From the NCBI GenBank assembly GCA_030611885.1, contig JAUWOY010000012.1, positions 1 through 64,000 of the forward strand: 64,000 nucleotides of DNA, read 5' to 3'. Shown piece by piece: positions 31,328-40,223 of the stretch; the first letter of the stretch is position 1, and each line of letters starts with the position of its first letter. The position numbers and the translations under genes were made by a program. The DNA is from Chloroflexota bacterium. Lineage in GTDB: Bacteria > Chloroflexota > Anaerolineae > VGOG01. The notes under the pieces are model-generated. The model did no database searches and was not told the origin of the DNA. It was given only the letters and a program-made list of their open reading frames with translations.

Positions 31328-34218
31328 TCAAAACGCACCGTCTGAACCTGGCGTGGGCGCAAGTGGAGCCTGACGGCGTTGTCCGCGTCCGGGCTCAGCT
31401 CCTCGCCGGGACGCTCGTTCAGGTCGGTCAGGAAGGCTCGACGGAAAGGCAGGTTAAGCCGCAGCCTGGCCTCAACCGGCGCCGGGGCGACGTTCCAGAG
31501 ACGAACGATCAACCCATCGCCTTCCTCAGCCAGCTTGATGGCGCTGACGACCACGCTGGTAGGGCTCACTTCTACGAAACTCTTAGCTGCCGGCAGCGGC
31601 CCATCATGCGGATCGGCCACCACGGCCCGCAGGGGGGCGTTGAAAGCGTAGGCCTGGGGGAAGGTTGAAAGCCAGCCAGGTGTCTCCCGGTCGCCGCCAT
31701 GCGGGACCAGGGCGTAGCGAAAGGTATGCACGCCTGGACATTGAGCGTCAGGCAGGGAGATACCCGGACCGGCGTGGCCGGGGCGGACCGGCATGTCGTC
31801 CCGGGAGAGCCAGCCTACGCAGCGCAGCAATGTGAGCAGCAGTGCCGTGCCGTCGGGCTCACGTCGTGCTTCCACCTCCGGCAGGCCACGGTTGATGAGG
31901 GTCAGCCCGGCCCGTTCGTCACTCACGTCGCTGAAGGTGCGCTGCGGATGCGTGGGGGCTGGCTGCTCTGGCCATCCACTCGTATCCGTCGGCAGGTCCA
32001 GCGGACGCTCGACCACGTCGAAGGGCGTCTCGGTGCGGAAACGGTCGGTCTCGACAGGCGTAGGAAAGCAGACGCGCAGCCGATGATCCCTGGCCGTGTT
32101 GTTGACCGTGGTCTCGAAGTCCACGCGGCGAAGGCCGGCGACCAGGCTGACCCGGGTGGTGATGGGGAGAGTGACCCGTCTGGCCAGCCTGGCGCGGCGG
32201 GAGGCGGTCAGCCGGGACGGCAGGCGATAGCGCAGGGCGATTTCCAGCGTCTGGCGGGCCGGGCCTGTTTCCAACAGCCTCACCACTGGTGGTCGGGCGG
32301 GCTCATCCACCACCACGTCCTGCTCCACCGGACAGTGGTTGTACACGTCTCCCCGATCGCCCTCGTCTACGAAGCGATTGAGCCCTCGATAAACGATGCC
32401 GGTTGTCTTGTCACGCAGGATGATGCTACCGTCCACAGGGTCGGCTTCGATGTGAAAGAAGTCGTTCTCTATGCTCGACGCTCCGGTTCTCGCCTCTCGC
32501 GCCAGGCGTGCGGGGCCAAGCCGCAGGAAGTAGGCACGGTAGCCGTGGCCTGGCACATCCCGCGCCACGAAGGCCAGGGCCGCCTGTGAAGCAAGCTCCA
32601 CCTCCACTGCCGGATGCTTCCCTCCGGCAGCACGCAGTCGCCGCCGGATCTCGGTGAGGGCCATCTCCAGGTGGGCCGAACTGGGCCGGCCATGAGCGCT
32701 CAGGGTCATTGCCACCACCGGGCCAGCTTGGCCCTCGTGATACCTGAGCCTCACGATCCCCTGTCCCCCCACCCGCCCAGGGTGTTCCTGCGTTAGCCGA
32801 CTCAACAGGTCCTCACGATCAATGCCCAGGAGTGAGAAATCGAGCTTCTCCTCGCCCAACTGCTGCCACAGTAAAGGTTGACCTTCTTCATCTATCAACT
32901 CATAGCCTGGCCAGGTAGGTGGTATCTGAACCTGGACGTGGACCAGGTCTGTGCGAGGTCCATCGGTCGGGTTGAAGACGACGATGGGCACGTATGGAGC
33001 GGGCTGGATCAGATCGGCGGCGGGGAGAGCTTCCTGCGAGTCATTGAGCTTAGGGCTCTTGGTCGCGATGTGCTGCACCAGGCTCGCCAGGCTGCGCCGC
33101 GTGATCTCCTCGCCGATTTGCTCCACCTGGTCGAAGCGAAACCGCATTTCCTCGTGGACTTGATCCACACTGCAGCCACAGATGGAGTCATGGGGGTGAT
33201 TCTGCAAGAGGTAGCGCCAGGCAAATGTCGTAAATTCGTAAATCCGTAAATTCGTAGAATCGTAAATTCGTAGACCAGTTTCCGAATTTACGGACCCAGC
33301 AAAGGCGTTGAACGGTTCTGCCCAGCCCTCCAGCAACGTCTCGCAGGCCCGGTTGCGCTGCTTTATCCACATGCGGGCGGACAGCACACCGGGGATGATG
33401 CTAGAACGCTGGGGGCTCCGGAACTCCCCCCGAACCGTTTGCAGGTCGGGATTCGCGGCGCGCACGGCGGCAACGTACTGGGGCAGGGTGCCGTGGACGA
33501 GTTTCAGGTGCGGCAGGTTCTCTTCCGCAAGGGTCATGAGGCTCGGCAGGCCAGCGAAGGGCTCCGTGTGATCCATGCCGTTCATCAAGAGGATGGCGTG
33601 GGTGGTGGCGTGAGGGGCCAGGCTATCCACCGCCTGGCGCACGATTTGGGCGAAGCCGTCCGGGTCGTGGGGCGTCCAGGCCAGGTTGCCATAGCCGTCG
33701 CGAATGTATATGGTCAGGACAGCCGATCCGTCGGGCGACTGCCACAGGAACTCCGTCGGCAGGTCGGGCACGCCGCGCCAAATGGCCGCGTCACGGATGC
33801 CGAAGCCGGCCAGAATCTGGGGCAACTGGCTTATGTGTCCGAATGAGTCCGGGATATAGCCGACCGGCATCGGTTGGCCGAAGCGACGGGACACCCGCTG
33901 GCCCAGCATCAGATTGCGGATCAGGGCCTCCGGGCTTACCAGGAACTCATCGGGCAGCACGTACCAGGGGCCGATGAGCAGCCGGCCCTTTTGAACCTGT
34001 TCCCGAATGTCAGGCTCACGTTCGGGTCGAATTTGCAGGTAATCTTCGACCACGATGGATTGCCCATCCAGCATGAAGTGGCAGTAGCTGGGATCGCTGG
34101 CCAGGATATCCAGCAACCTATCCACCAGGGTGATCAGGCGAACCCTGAACTCCTGGAAGGTCTGGTACCACTCGCGGTCCCAGTGGGTGTGGGAAACGAC
34201 GAAAGTTTGGTAAGGCAT
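31324..34218 (-). CDS. GH38 alpha-mannosidase (first copy)
   Basis: This 964-residue protein has the class II mannosidase N-terminal motif SHTHWDREW (residues 9-17) with zinc ligands His and Asp. The nucleophile Asp is in GYIPDSFGH and zinc-type residues occur in CGCSVDQVHEE. The middle three-helix and C-terminal beta domains are present. It removes alpha-linked mannose from glycans or glycosides. A segment at about residues 309-330 (LRIYDSTNLRIYEF) is encoded by an 8-nt repeat array and is not expected in the family. AAAGGA precedes the ATG. It shares its strand with a UroD-like gene and a second GH38. The stop codon is inside a hairpin repeat. Confidence 0.92.
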   Translation of the reverse strand: MPYQTFVVSHTHWDREWYQTFQEFRVRLITLVDRLLDILASDPSYCHFMLDGQSIVVEDYLQIRPEREPDIREQVQKGRLLIGPWYVLPDEFLVSPEALIRNLMLGQRVSRRFGQPMPVGYIPDSFGHISQLPQILAGFGIRDAAIWRGVPDLPTEFLWQSPDGSAVLTIYIRDGYGNLAWTPHDPDGFAQIVRQAVDSLAPHATTHAILLMNGMDHTEPFAGLPSLMTLAEENLPHLKLVHGTLPQYVAAVRAANPDLQTVRGEFRSPQRSSIIPGVLSARMWIKQRNRACETLLEGWAEPFNAFAGSVNSETGLRIYDSTNLRIYEFTTFAWRYLLQNHPHDSICGCSVDQVHEEMRFRFDQVEQIGEEITRRSLASLVQHIATKSPKLNDSQEALPAADLIQPAPYVPIVVFNPTDGPRTDLVHVQVQIPPTWPGYELIDEEGQPLLWQQLGEEKLDFSLLGIDREDLLSRLTQEHPGRVGGQGIVRLRYHEGQAGPVVAMTLSAHGRPSSAHLEMALTEIRRRLRAAGGKHPAVEVELASQAALAFVARDVPGHGYRAYFLRLGPARLAREARTGASSIENDFFHIEADPVDGSIILRDKTTGIVYRGLNRFVDEGDRGDVYNHCPVEQDVVVDEPARPPVVRLLETGPARQTLEIALRYRLPSRLTASRRARLARRVTLPITTRVSLVAGLRRVDFETTVNNTARDHRLRVCFPTPVETDRFRTETPFDVVERPLDLPTDTSGWPEQPAPTHPQRTFSDVSDERAGLTLINRGLPEVEARREPDGTALLLTLLRCVGWLSRDDMPVRPGHAGPGISLPDAQCPGVHTFRYALVPHGGDRETPGWLSTFPQAYAFNAPLRAVVADPHDGPLPAAKSFVEVSPTSVVVSAIKLAEEGDGLIVRLWNVAPAPVEARLRLNLPFRRAFLTDLNERPGEELSPDADNAVRLHLRPRQVQTVRFE
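33229..33293. repeat. In-frame octamer array (CGTAAATT units) inside the first GH38 gene
   Basis: Six 8-nt units (CGTAAATT, CGTAAATC, CGTAAATT, CGTAGAAT, CGTAAATT, CGTAGACC) are followed by the inverted unit CGAATTTACGG. Translation on the minus strand gives octapeptide-periodic residues and keeps the reading frame open. Confidence 0.85.
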
Positions 34219-34282
34219 AAGACGTCCTTTCTGGTTGTCAGCTTAAACTAATTCATAGCACGTCAAAGCGGGGGATGAGTGG

Positions 34283-34378
34283 AACTGTCAACGGATTCGG
34301 AGAGCGGATTGAACGGATTGGTGCTCCGTGCGCGGCATTTTCCGTTCAATCCGTTCCAAGAATCCGCTGACAGTGTTC
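34283..34378. repeat. CGGATT hairpin repeat, copy D
   Basis: AACTGTCAACGGATTCGGAG at the left and AAGAATCCGCTGACAGTGTT at the right form long imperfect arms. The left arm and centre encode the C-terminal residues and TGA stop of the UroD-like gene. Copy E at 38707 is nearly identical. Confidence 0.85.
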
Positions 34379-35454
34379 CCCACAAGCCGCACTCGTTCGA
34401 TATCGCCGTCCGGGGGTATTTCATCTGATATTCCCAGCACCAGGCGGGGATAAAACAGTTCCACTACCTGTTTCACGCCTTCGATCAGCGTTTCCGTAGA
34501 GAAAGAGGGAAGAAAATACACGGCGGGAATCCCATCCAGAAGCACCCGGTCGCCCAGTGCCTCTTTGATCTCCTCCAGCGTGACATCCCCCTGGGGAAGA
34601 GGCGTGGCTGCTTCGATCCCGTCCCAGGGGCAATCCCCCAAATATGGCAAGAGCGGCTTCATCGTCCCATCCACGTGGATGTGCACGAACTTGCCGGCGG
34701 TGTGCAACTGTTCAACCCGCTGGCGGTAATAGGGAACCAGATGCTCACTCCAGATTGAGGGCGGGTCCATAGTGGCATCAATGTTCTCACCAAAATTGAG
34801 AATCTGGACAGGAGATTGGCATAGAACCTCATACATGGCGTTATCCGCCTCTGACGCTGCCTCGACGTAGTGTTGAATCAGCGCTGGATGGTCATACATC
34901 ATGTAGATGGTTTTCTCAAACCCCATGTGCTCGATGAACAGCCCTTGTATCGGTGAACGGCGAAAGAAAAACTGAGGACTGCCACGCTCACCCACCCGCT
35001 GTAAATCCTGCTCATACGCTTCCTGGTCCCAGTACCATTCCTCATCTCGCAGCATGAACTCCAGAACCTTGAAATCCTCTGGCTTTTTCAGTTTGTATTC
35101 GGTGTTGTAGACAGACAGGCCCCACTCGTCATAGTGCATGACCTCGGTTAAAGTCCCCACAGGGGTTTTCCACGTGCGCCGCAATCGCTTCACATCTTCC
35201 CACTGTTCGGTGACCTGCACGTTTTTGTACCGCCAGCGCAAAGGGTTCGTGAAGTATCGAACCGAAGCGTGGCAATAATCGTAGACATTGAGGAGACTGG
35301 CCTCTTTCAAGTGTTCTGGCAAAGTGCCTCGCTTTTTGTTCACATCATACCAGTACTCCAATCTCGGTTGCCAGAGTACACCGCCTGGGTCCTCCCCTCG
35401 AAAAATGGCTAGATTCATGTCACGAAAACTGAGCTTGGCGCCCCTGTTATTCAT
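34288..35454 (-). CDS. Uroporphyrinogen-decarboxylase-like protein lacking the zinc-ligand cysteines
   Basis: This protein has 388 residues from the ATG at 35454 (MNNRGAKLSFRDMNLAIFRGEDPGG). It belongs to the UroD superfamily by the LWQPRLEYWYD and FVHIHVDGTMKPLLPYL blocks. Where the first UroD-like protein has HSCGG and GGGC, this one has HVDG and no matching Cys, so it is probably not a zinc methyltransferase. The open frame continues upstream to 35544 through an 8-nt array (octapeptide STSLRIYD), which I exclude; a later ATG at 35418 is also possible. The C-terminal residues after ERIERK are repeat-encoded. It lies between two GH38 genes, and its role is unknown. Confidence 0.78.
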   Translation of the reverse strand: MNNRGAKLSFRDMNLAIFRGEDPGGVLWQPRLEYWYDVNKKRGTLPEHLKEASLLNVYDYCHASVRYFTNPLRWRYKNVQVTEQWEDVKRLRRTWKTPVGTLTEVMHYDEWGLSVYNTEYKLKKPEDFKVLEFMLRDEEWYWDQEAYEQDLQRVGERGSPQFFFRRSPIQGLFIEHMGFEKTIYMMYDHPALIQHYVEAASEADNAMYEVLCQSPVQILNFGENIDATMDPPSIWSEHLVPYYRQRVEQLHTAGKFVHIHVDGTMKPLLPYLGDCPWDGIEAATPLPQGDVTLEEIKEALGDRVLLDGIPAVYFLPSFSTETLIEGVKQVVELFYPRLVLGISDEIPPDGDIERVRLVGNTVSGFLERIERKMPRTEHQSVQSALRIR

Positions 35455-35489
35455 GCCTTTCCACCATTGTGCTGGTGCGATAGTCTCCC

Positions 35490-35579
35490 TGTAAAGTCGT
35501 AAACTCGTAGAGTCGTAAATTCGTAAACTCGTAGATTCGTACATTGGGTACGAATTTACGAATCCCGAATTTACGAATA
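35490..35579. repeat. Octamer array with inverted partner (CGTAAATT / AATTTACG)
   Basis: Six units (CGTAAACT, CGTAGAGT, CGTAAATT, CGTAAACT, CGTAGATT, CGTACATT) are followed by GGGTA and an inverted block of CGAATTTA units to 35579. It uses the same unit as the array inside the first GH38 gene. It contains the TAA stop of the second GH38 gene (35571-35573). Confidence 0.85.
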
Positions 35580-38500
35580 CAGCTTAAACGTTCTTACTTC
35601 GAATGGTTTGATGTCAAAGCGTAGAGAGCCGGAAACGACCTCGGCTTCGTCAATTTCGTTTTCATAGGGATCGCACTCTACGGCACGAGAAGGGGGATGG
35701 AAAAACGTGACATTCACAGTGCCGCGTCGGTTCTGGTCTTCGTAGAGCCTGAGAATAAGCCCGTCTCCTTTTTCTGCCATTTTCAACGCCGATATCATGA
35801 CATGATCACTGACGATGGACAGGAAAGAGCCGCTAGATTTCAGATTGCCGTCTCCGCCCTCTATTGGAATTGTAATAAGCGGATCATTGAGCTCCCATGC
35901 CCGGCGCGGTGTTTCGGCCTGTCGCCAGTCACCCTGATGGGGATACAGGCTATAGGTAAACGAATGGTGTCCCAAATCCGCCGTCGGATCCGGGTACTGT
36001 GGTCCCCTGAGCAGGGTGAGCCGCATACGATTGCCAAATATGTCGTACCCATACTTGCAATCGTTCACAAGACTTACCCCATAGTCACCCTCCGAAAGAT
36101 CAGCCCATAAATGACCGCAAACCTCGAACTTGGCAGCGTCCCATGATGTGTTAGCGTGAGTCGGTCTTTCAATGTAGCCATAGGAAATATCATAGGTGGC
36201 TCTCATGGCATTCACGTTGACCAGAAAGCCGGTCTTCAGTAGCCGATCTCGCTCTCTCCACTCAATCTCCGTCTCAAAATCTATCCGTGGCAGGCTGCGA
36301 TAAAGGATGATATTCTGCACCATCCTCGACTTCATAAAACCGCGTTCCTGCCGCAAAACAAGTCTCACCGGACCGCTTTCAACGATCTCATAGCGCCCGA
36401 CAGGCGGAACCTCAAACTCGCGGTCTTTATACATGGGCACAATATCCCAGGCGGCATAACGTCCCGGTGCATCTTCGAACAACTGGAACTTGTTGCCTTC
36501 CTCTACCACCTGGCGGCCGTTCTTTTTGTCATAGATTTCAGAAATCGTCCCCTGCCCATCAAAACGGACTTGAAAGAAATCGTTTTCGATTGATTGGTCA
36601 TGCACTGCAAACGGAGTGCTACCATCGGGTCTGCCTGCAACGAGTCTGTAGACCGTATACCCCATCGGCGGGACATTACATGCTTCAATAAGCATTCTCA
36701 CCCGTCCGTCGTCCTGACTGAGAACCTGGAACGGAACGTCGTTCCCGTCGGCATCCACGATCTCGAAAGAAGTATCGAGCGATGTCTTGAACTCCGCGTC
36801 AACTACATCCGTCCTTTCCCACGGCTGCATATTGAACACCGCCACCGCAGCGGAATCTGAAAAATCACCACTGATTTGATTCCCGACATAGTTCAACGCT
36901 GCTGTCAGCGCCCTGGCCCCCTTTTCAAAAACACTCTCATAATCTTTAAGAGCGTCGTGAAAAGCCTGAGTGACGTGTGAACCAGGCAGAATATCGTGGA
37001 ACTGGTTTTTGAGCATCAACTTCCAACCTTCGTGCAAGTCTTCCTGTGGATAACTGCCGCCCAGCAGACTAGCCAACGCCGACATCGCCTCCGCGTTTCT
37101 GTACAGTATTTCTGCTTTACGATTATTCTTTTTCAGACGCGCCTGGGTGGTGTATGTTCCGCGGTGTGTTTCTAAATAGAGCTCATCTTTCCAAACGGGC
37201 AGGCTTTCTACTTTCGCTTCTATTCGTTCGAAAGCCTCCTGGCCATGGGTGAATAACGATTGGGGCATGCCAGGCATATTCTTATATCGCCGTCCGCTGA
37301 GAACATCCTCGCGGTTTGGCCCGCCGCGGCCGTCGGCATAACCATAGTTGTAGATTACTTCATCGCATTCTACTTTCTGCTTGTATTCATTCCAGTTGGT
37401 CAGCATCACATCCGCGTCTATCTGCGCCCCAAAGTGCGTCGCTGGCAGATGCGCCAGGATACGTGAACCGTCCGGCCCTTCCCACCAGAATGTGTTATGA
37501 GGAAACTCGTTGGTATCGTTCCAGATCACCGGTTTGTTCGTGATTAAGAATCGAAAACCTGCCCGTTTGAGAATCTGAGGGATAAACCAGGCGATGCCGA
37601 ATACGTCCGGAAGCCAGCAAACAGATGACGTTGTTCCAAACTCCCGCAGCGCGAACTCCCGCCCAAATTGGAGTTGGCGCACAAACGATTCACCTGAAAT
37701 CAGATTACAGTCTGGCTCAACGTACATCCCGCCTATGACTTCCCAGCGACCATCTTTCACGCGCTCTTTGATCCTACCATAGATTTCCGGATATAGACCT
37801 CTCAGGTCTTCATAAAGCTTCATCTGGCTTTGGCAGAAAAGATAGTCCGGGAATTCACGCATCATGTTCAGTGTCGTAGCGTGCGTACGACCGATTTTTC
37901 TCAAGAACTCGTTGTAATCCCACTGGTACACAAAATCAAGGTGGCTATGACCTACCATGTTTAAACGGCCATGGTGTTTGAATCGCTCGGAATGGTAAAT
38001 GTGGTCACGCACGCAAGACCGCGCTTTCATCAAACTCGCTCTGAACTTCTCGCGATCCTCGTCAAAATCAATCAAAGAGATAGCTTTTTTGAGTTCATCG
38101 AAAAGAAATGCGCGGGGCTCGCTTCCTGCCTGTGGGGTCATCACGATGTCATAAGCGCACTTGAGATCGAAATAGGCGTCCTCGACGTCGCGGTCAAGCA
38201 CCGCCAACTCTGCCACGCTGAACTGATGTACAATCCTGGGAATTTCCATCTCGTTGACGTACTGCTCAATCTCTATCTGTAGCGTTTCACTGCCCTTCAT
38301 CTGTTCAGCCAGAAAAAGAATCTCGTGTTTCGAATCCAGCCCGGCCAGTTGTTTTCCGTTGAGAGTTAGCAGTCCCTCGCCGCCGGGTTTAAGACGCAAT
38401 ACACAGTACTTCCCATCAAAACTCTCCGGGACCTTTGCTTCACAGCGGAAAAACGCGGTGTGGTTCTCACCTCCCCACTCGTCCCCAATCTGGTATGGTC

Positions 38501-38684
38501 TCCATTGCTGGTCGAGCCATTCATAATTTCCCGGCCCGTGGTATATCGCTTCTCGTATTCTCCAGTCTTCAAGTTTTAAAGTCTCTGAAAACCGTGCTGT
38601 CTTTATCTTCTCAATTTGTACGCCCATCCACTGTTGCGGTGTATAGGCGCTCCGCATTTTATCTTTGATTCTGACTTCATCCAT
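35571..38684 (-). CDS. GH38 alpha-mannosidase (second copy)
   Basis: This 1037-residue class II alpha-mannosidase is of the longer type. It has an N-terminal beta domain of about 230 residues, then the zinc motif NMVGHSHLDFVYQWDY and the nucleophile Asp in CWLPDVFGIAW. FHDILPGSHVTQAFHD matches the conserved third region, and a long C-terminal beta domain completes the protein. It is diverged from the first GH38 and not a recent duplicate. GGAG precedes the ATG. UroD-like and GH38 genes follow on the same strand. The terminal Ser and the stop codon fall in the 8-nt array. Confidence 0.92.
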   Translation of the reverse strand: MDEVRIKDKMRSAYTPQQWMGVQIEKIKTARFSETLKLEDWRIREAIYHGPGNYEWLDQQWRPYQIGDEWGGENHTAFFRCEAKVPESFDGKYCVLRLKPGGEGLLTLNGKQLAGLDSKHEILFLAEQMKGSETLQIEIEQYVNEMEIPRIVHQFSVAELAVLDRDVEDAYFDLKCAYDIVMTPQAGSEPRAFLFDELKKAISLIDFDEDREKFRASLMKARSCVRDHIYHSERFKHHGRLNMVGHSHLDFVYQWDYNEFLRKIGRTHATTLNMMREFPDYLFCQSQMKLYEDLRGLYPEIYGRIKERVKDGRWEVIGGMYVEPDCNLISGESFVRQLQFGREFALREFGTTSSVCWLPDVFGIAWFIPQILKRAGFRFLITNKPVIWNDTNEFPHNTFWWEGPDGSRILAHLPATHFGAQIDADVMLTNWNEYKQKVECDEVIYNYGYADGRGGPNREDVLSGRRYKNMPGMPQSLFTHGQEAFERIEAKVESLPVWKDELYLETHRGTYTTQARLKKNNRKAEILYRNAEAMSALASLLGGSYPQEDLHEGWKLMLKNQFHDILPGSHVTQAFHDALKDYESVFEKGARALTAALNYVGNQISGDFSDSAAVAVFNMQPWERTDVVDAEFKTSLDTSFEIVDADGNDVPFQVLSQDDGRVRMLIEACNVPPMGYTVYRLVAGRPDGSTPFAVHDQSIENDFFQVRFDGQGTISEIYDKKNGRQVVEEGNKFQLFEDAPGRYAAWDIVPMYKDREFEVPPVGRYEIVESGPVRLVLRQERGFMKSRMVQNIILYRSLPRIDFETEIEWRERDRLLKTGFLVNVNAMRATYDISYGYIERPTHANTSWDAAKFEVCGHLWADLSEGDYGVSLVNDCKYGYDIFGNRMRLTLLRGPQYPDPTADLGHHSFTYSLYPHQGDWRQAETPRRAWELNDPLITIPIEGGDGNLKSSGSFLSIVSDHVMISALKMAEKGDGLILRLYEDQNRRGTVNVTFFHPPSRAVECDPYENEIDEAEVVSGSLRFDIKPFEVRTFKLYS

Positions 38685-38706
38685 GTTGATTCTATCTCCT
38701 GAGTGA

Positions 38707-38801
38707 AACTGTCAACGGATTCGGAGAGCGGATTGAACGGATTGGGGCTCTGTGTGCGGTATCTTCCGTTCAATTCGTTCCAAGAATCCGCTAACAGTGT
38801 T
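38707..38801. repeat. CGGATT hairpin repeat, copy E
   Basis: AACTGTCAACGGATTCGGAG...AAGAATCCGCTAACAGTGTT aligns with copy D at 34283 over its whole length with about ten differences. It lies upstream of the second GH38 gene. Confidence 0.85.
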
Positions 38802-38899
38802 CTGCGTCTTTCTATTGCCCTACTTTGGGGTGCTAAGAACCAATTTGGGGTCTGCGGGGTGAAAGAGACTCTCCACTCTATCCTGGGACACCGTGCCTC

Positions 38900-39562
38900 T
38901 CACACCTGGGAGCGAAGCCGGGGATTGCTTACCTCATCGAAGCCCAGATGGATCAGGTACAGGGAGAGAAAGAGACACGTGAGGGTAAGGATCGGGGTTA
39001 GCCACCACCACCAGAGGTTCTGCAAGATGGCCGAGAAGCTGAGGGCCCAGTAGATCATCATGCCCAGGGTCATCTCTCGCTGGGGACCCAACCCCAGGAG
39101 GGACAGCCCCGACTCGGCCAGGATGGCGGCGATGAAGGCGTTGACGAAGTTGGCTCCCAGCCATTGTAACATGTGGGGCATCAACTCGCGGAAGATGATC
39201 TCCAGGCCGGACATACCCGAGAGGCGAGCGATCTGGACGAAGGCTCTCTCCTTCAGACTCAGCACCTGGGCCCGGACCTGGCGGGCGGGCGAGGGCCAGG
39301 CAAAGGCCCCGATGACCAGAGCCATGGTATGCACCCCCACCCCCCTCACCAGGGAGGCGATCAAAATCAAGAATACGAGGGACGGTACCGAGAGGAAGAC
39401 GTCAATCAAGATCCTCAACACGGCGTCAACCGCTCCGCCGAAGTAGCCACTGATGAAACCGATGAGGGCCCCTATCAGCGTACCAAGGAAGGCCGCAATC
39501 AGGCCAACTTGCAGGGAGTTGGGCACGGCCTGGCTCATCTGGATGGCGATGCTTCGCCCTAG
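38900..39562 (-). pseudogene. DppC-type ABC permease, N-terminally truncated
   Basis: About 220 residues of a DppC-family permease remain, from LGRSIAIQMSQAVPNSLQVG to NPRLRSQV. The N-terminal helix and the GTD part of the GTDxLGRD block, about 80 residues, are missing. The sequence joins directly, in another frame, to the truncated ATPase at 39567. An internal ATG at 39538 could still be used, but the product would lack its first transmembrane helix. Confidence 0.75.
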
Positions 39563-39566
39563 AGAG

Positions 39567-40046
39567 TTGTTTCATGCCACCGCTTAGCTCGTGGGGGAAC
39601 ATGCCGGCGACTTCCCGTCGGAGGCCAACCCACTCGAGAAGCTCACCGACACGGTCGTCCGACTCCTGCTTAGATATCCGCACACCGTGGCTCTGCAGGC
39701 CGTCAACGATCTGGGGCTTGATGCGCATCACCGGATTGAGAGAGTTCATCGCACCCTGACTGATCAGCGCGATCCCTGCCAGGCGGAGCTGCCGCATCTG
39801 CTCTTCGGGGAGGGTCATCACATTGACCCCGTCCAGCAAAACCTCTCCTGATTCGATGTGGCCAGGCGGCTTGATGAGCCGCATAATCGAGAGGGCCAGG
39901 GTCGACTTGCCTGACCCGGACTCCCCGATCAGACCGAATCTCTCCCCAGCCTTGACACCGAAGTTGACGGCTTCGACCGCCTTTACCGGGCCTCGCGGTG
40001 TATGATAGTACACTCGGAGGTTCTTAACCTCAAGAAGTGGTTTCAT
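39567..40046 (-). pseudogene. DppD-type ABC ATPase, C-terminally truncated
   Basis: The first 160 codons of a dipeptide-transport ATPase remain: MKPLLEVKNLRVYYHT, Walker A GESGSGKSTLALS, Q-loop LISQGAMNSLNP and the signature HELSGGMKQ. The sequence breaks exactly after GGMKQ, before Walker B and the His switch, and continues into permease sequence in a different frame. A good promoter survives at 40143-40171. The simplest explanation is a deletion that removed the end of this gene, anything between, and the start of the permease gene. Confidence 0.8.
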
Positions 40047-40142
40047 TGGATTATCACTGGACACATCATGGCCAAGTCGCTGACGGCAACTGGCCAACAA
40101 TCAGCACGACTTCAGCCACGGCTACTTTGCTTCCTAACTGAT

Positions 40143-40171
40143 ATTGTATACCACAGAGGCCGGAATGTCAA
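40143..40171 (-). promoter_or_regulatory. Sigma70-type promoter ahead of the truncated ATPase
   Basis: On the minus strand TTGACA (40166-40171) and TACAAT (40143-40148) are 17 nt apart, about 95 nt upstream of the ATG at 40046. It appears to be a surviving promoter of a decayed operon. Confidence 0.55.
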
Positions 40172-40223
40172 CCGGGAAACTGCGCCACAAAGCGGCTTAA
40201 CCTTAATCCGCAACCTACTGAGT

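Noticed and set aside
35455-35544. N-terminal extension of the second UroD-like protein
   Set aside because: It consists mainly of the translated 8-nt array, while the ATG at 35454 gives the expected family start; use of the upstream ATG cannot be fully excluded.
39540-39580. A simple frameshift error between ATPase and permease genes
   Set aside because: A single frameshift cannot explain the loss of Walker B, the rest of the ATPase and the permease N-terminus; a deletion or misjoin is needed.
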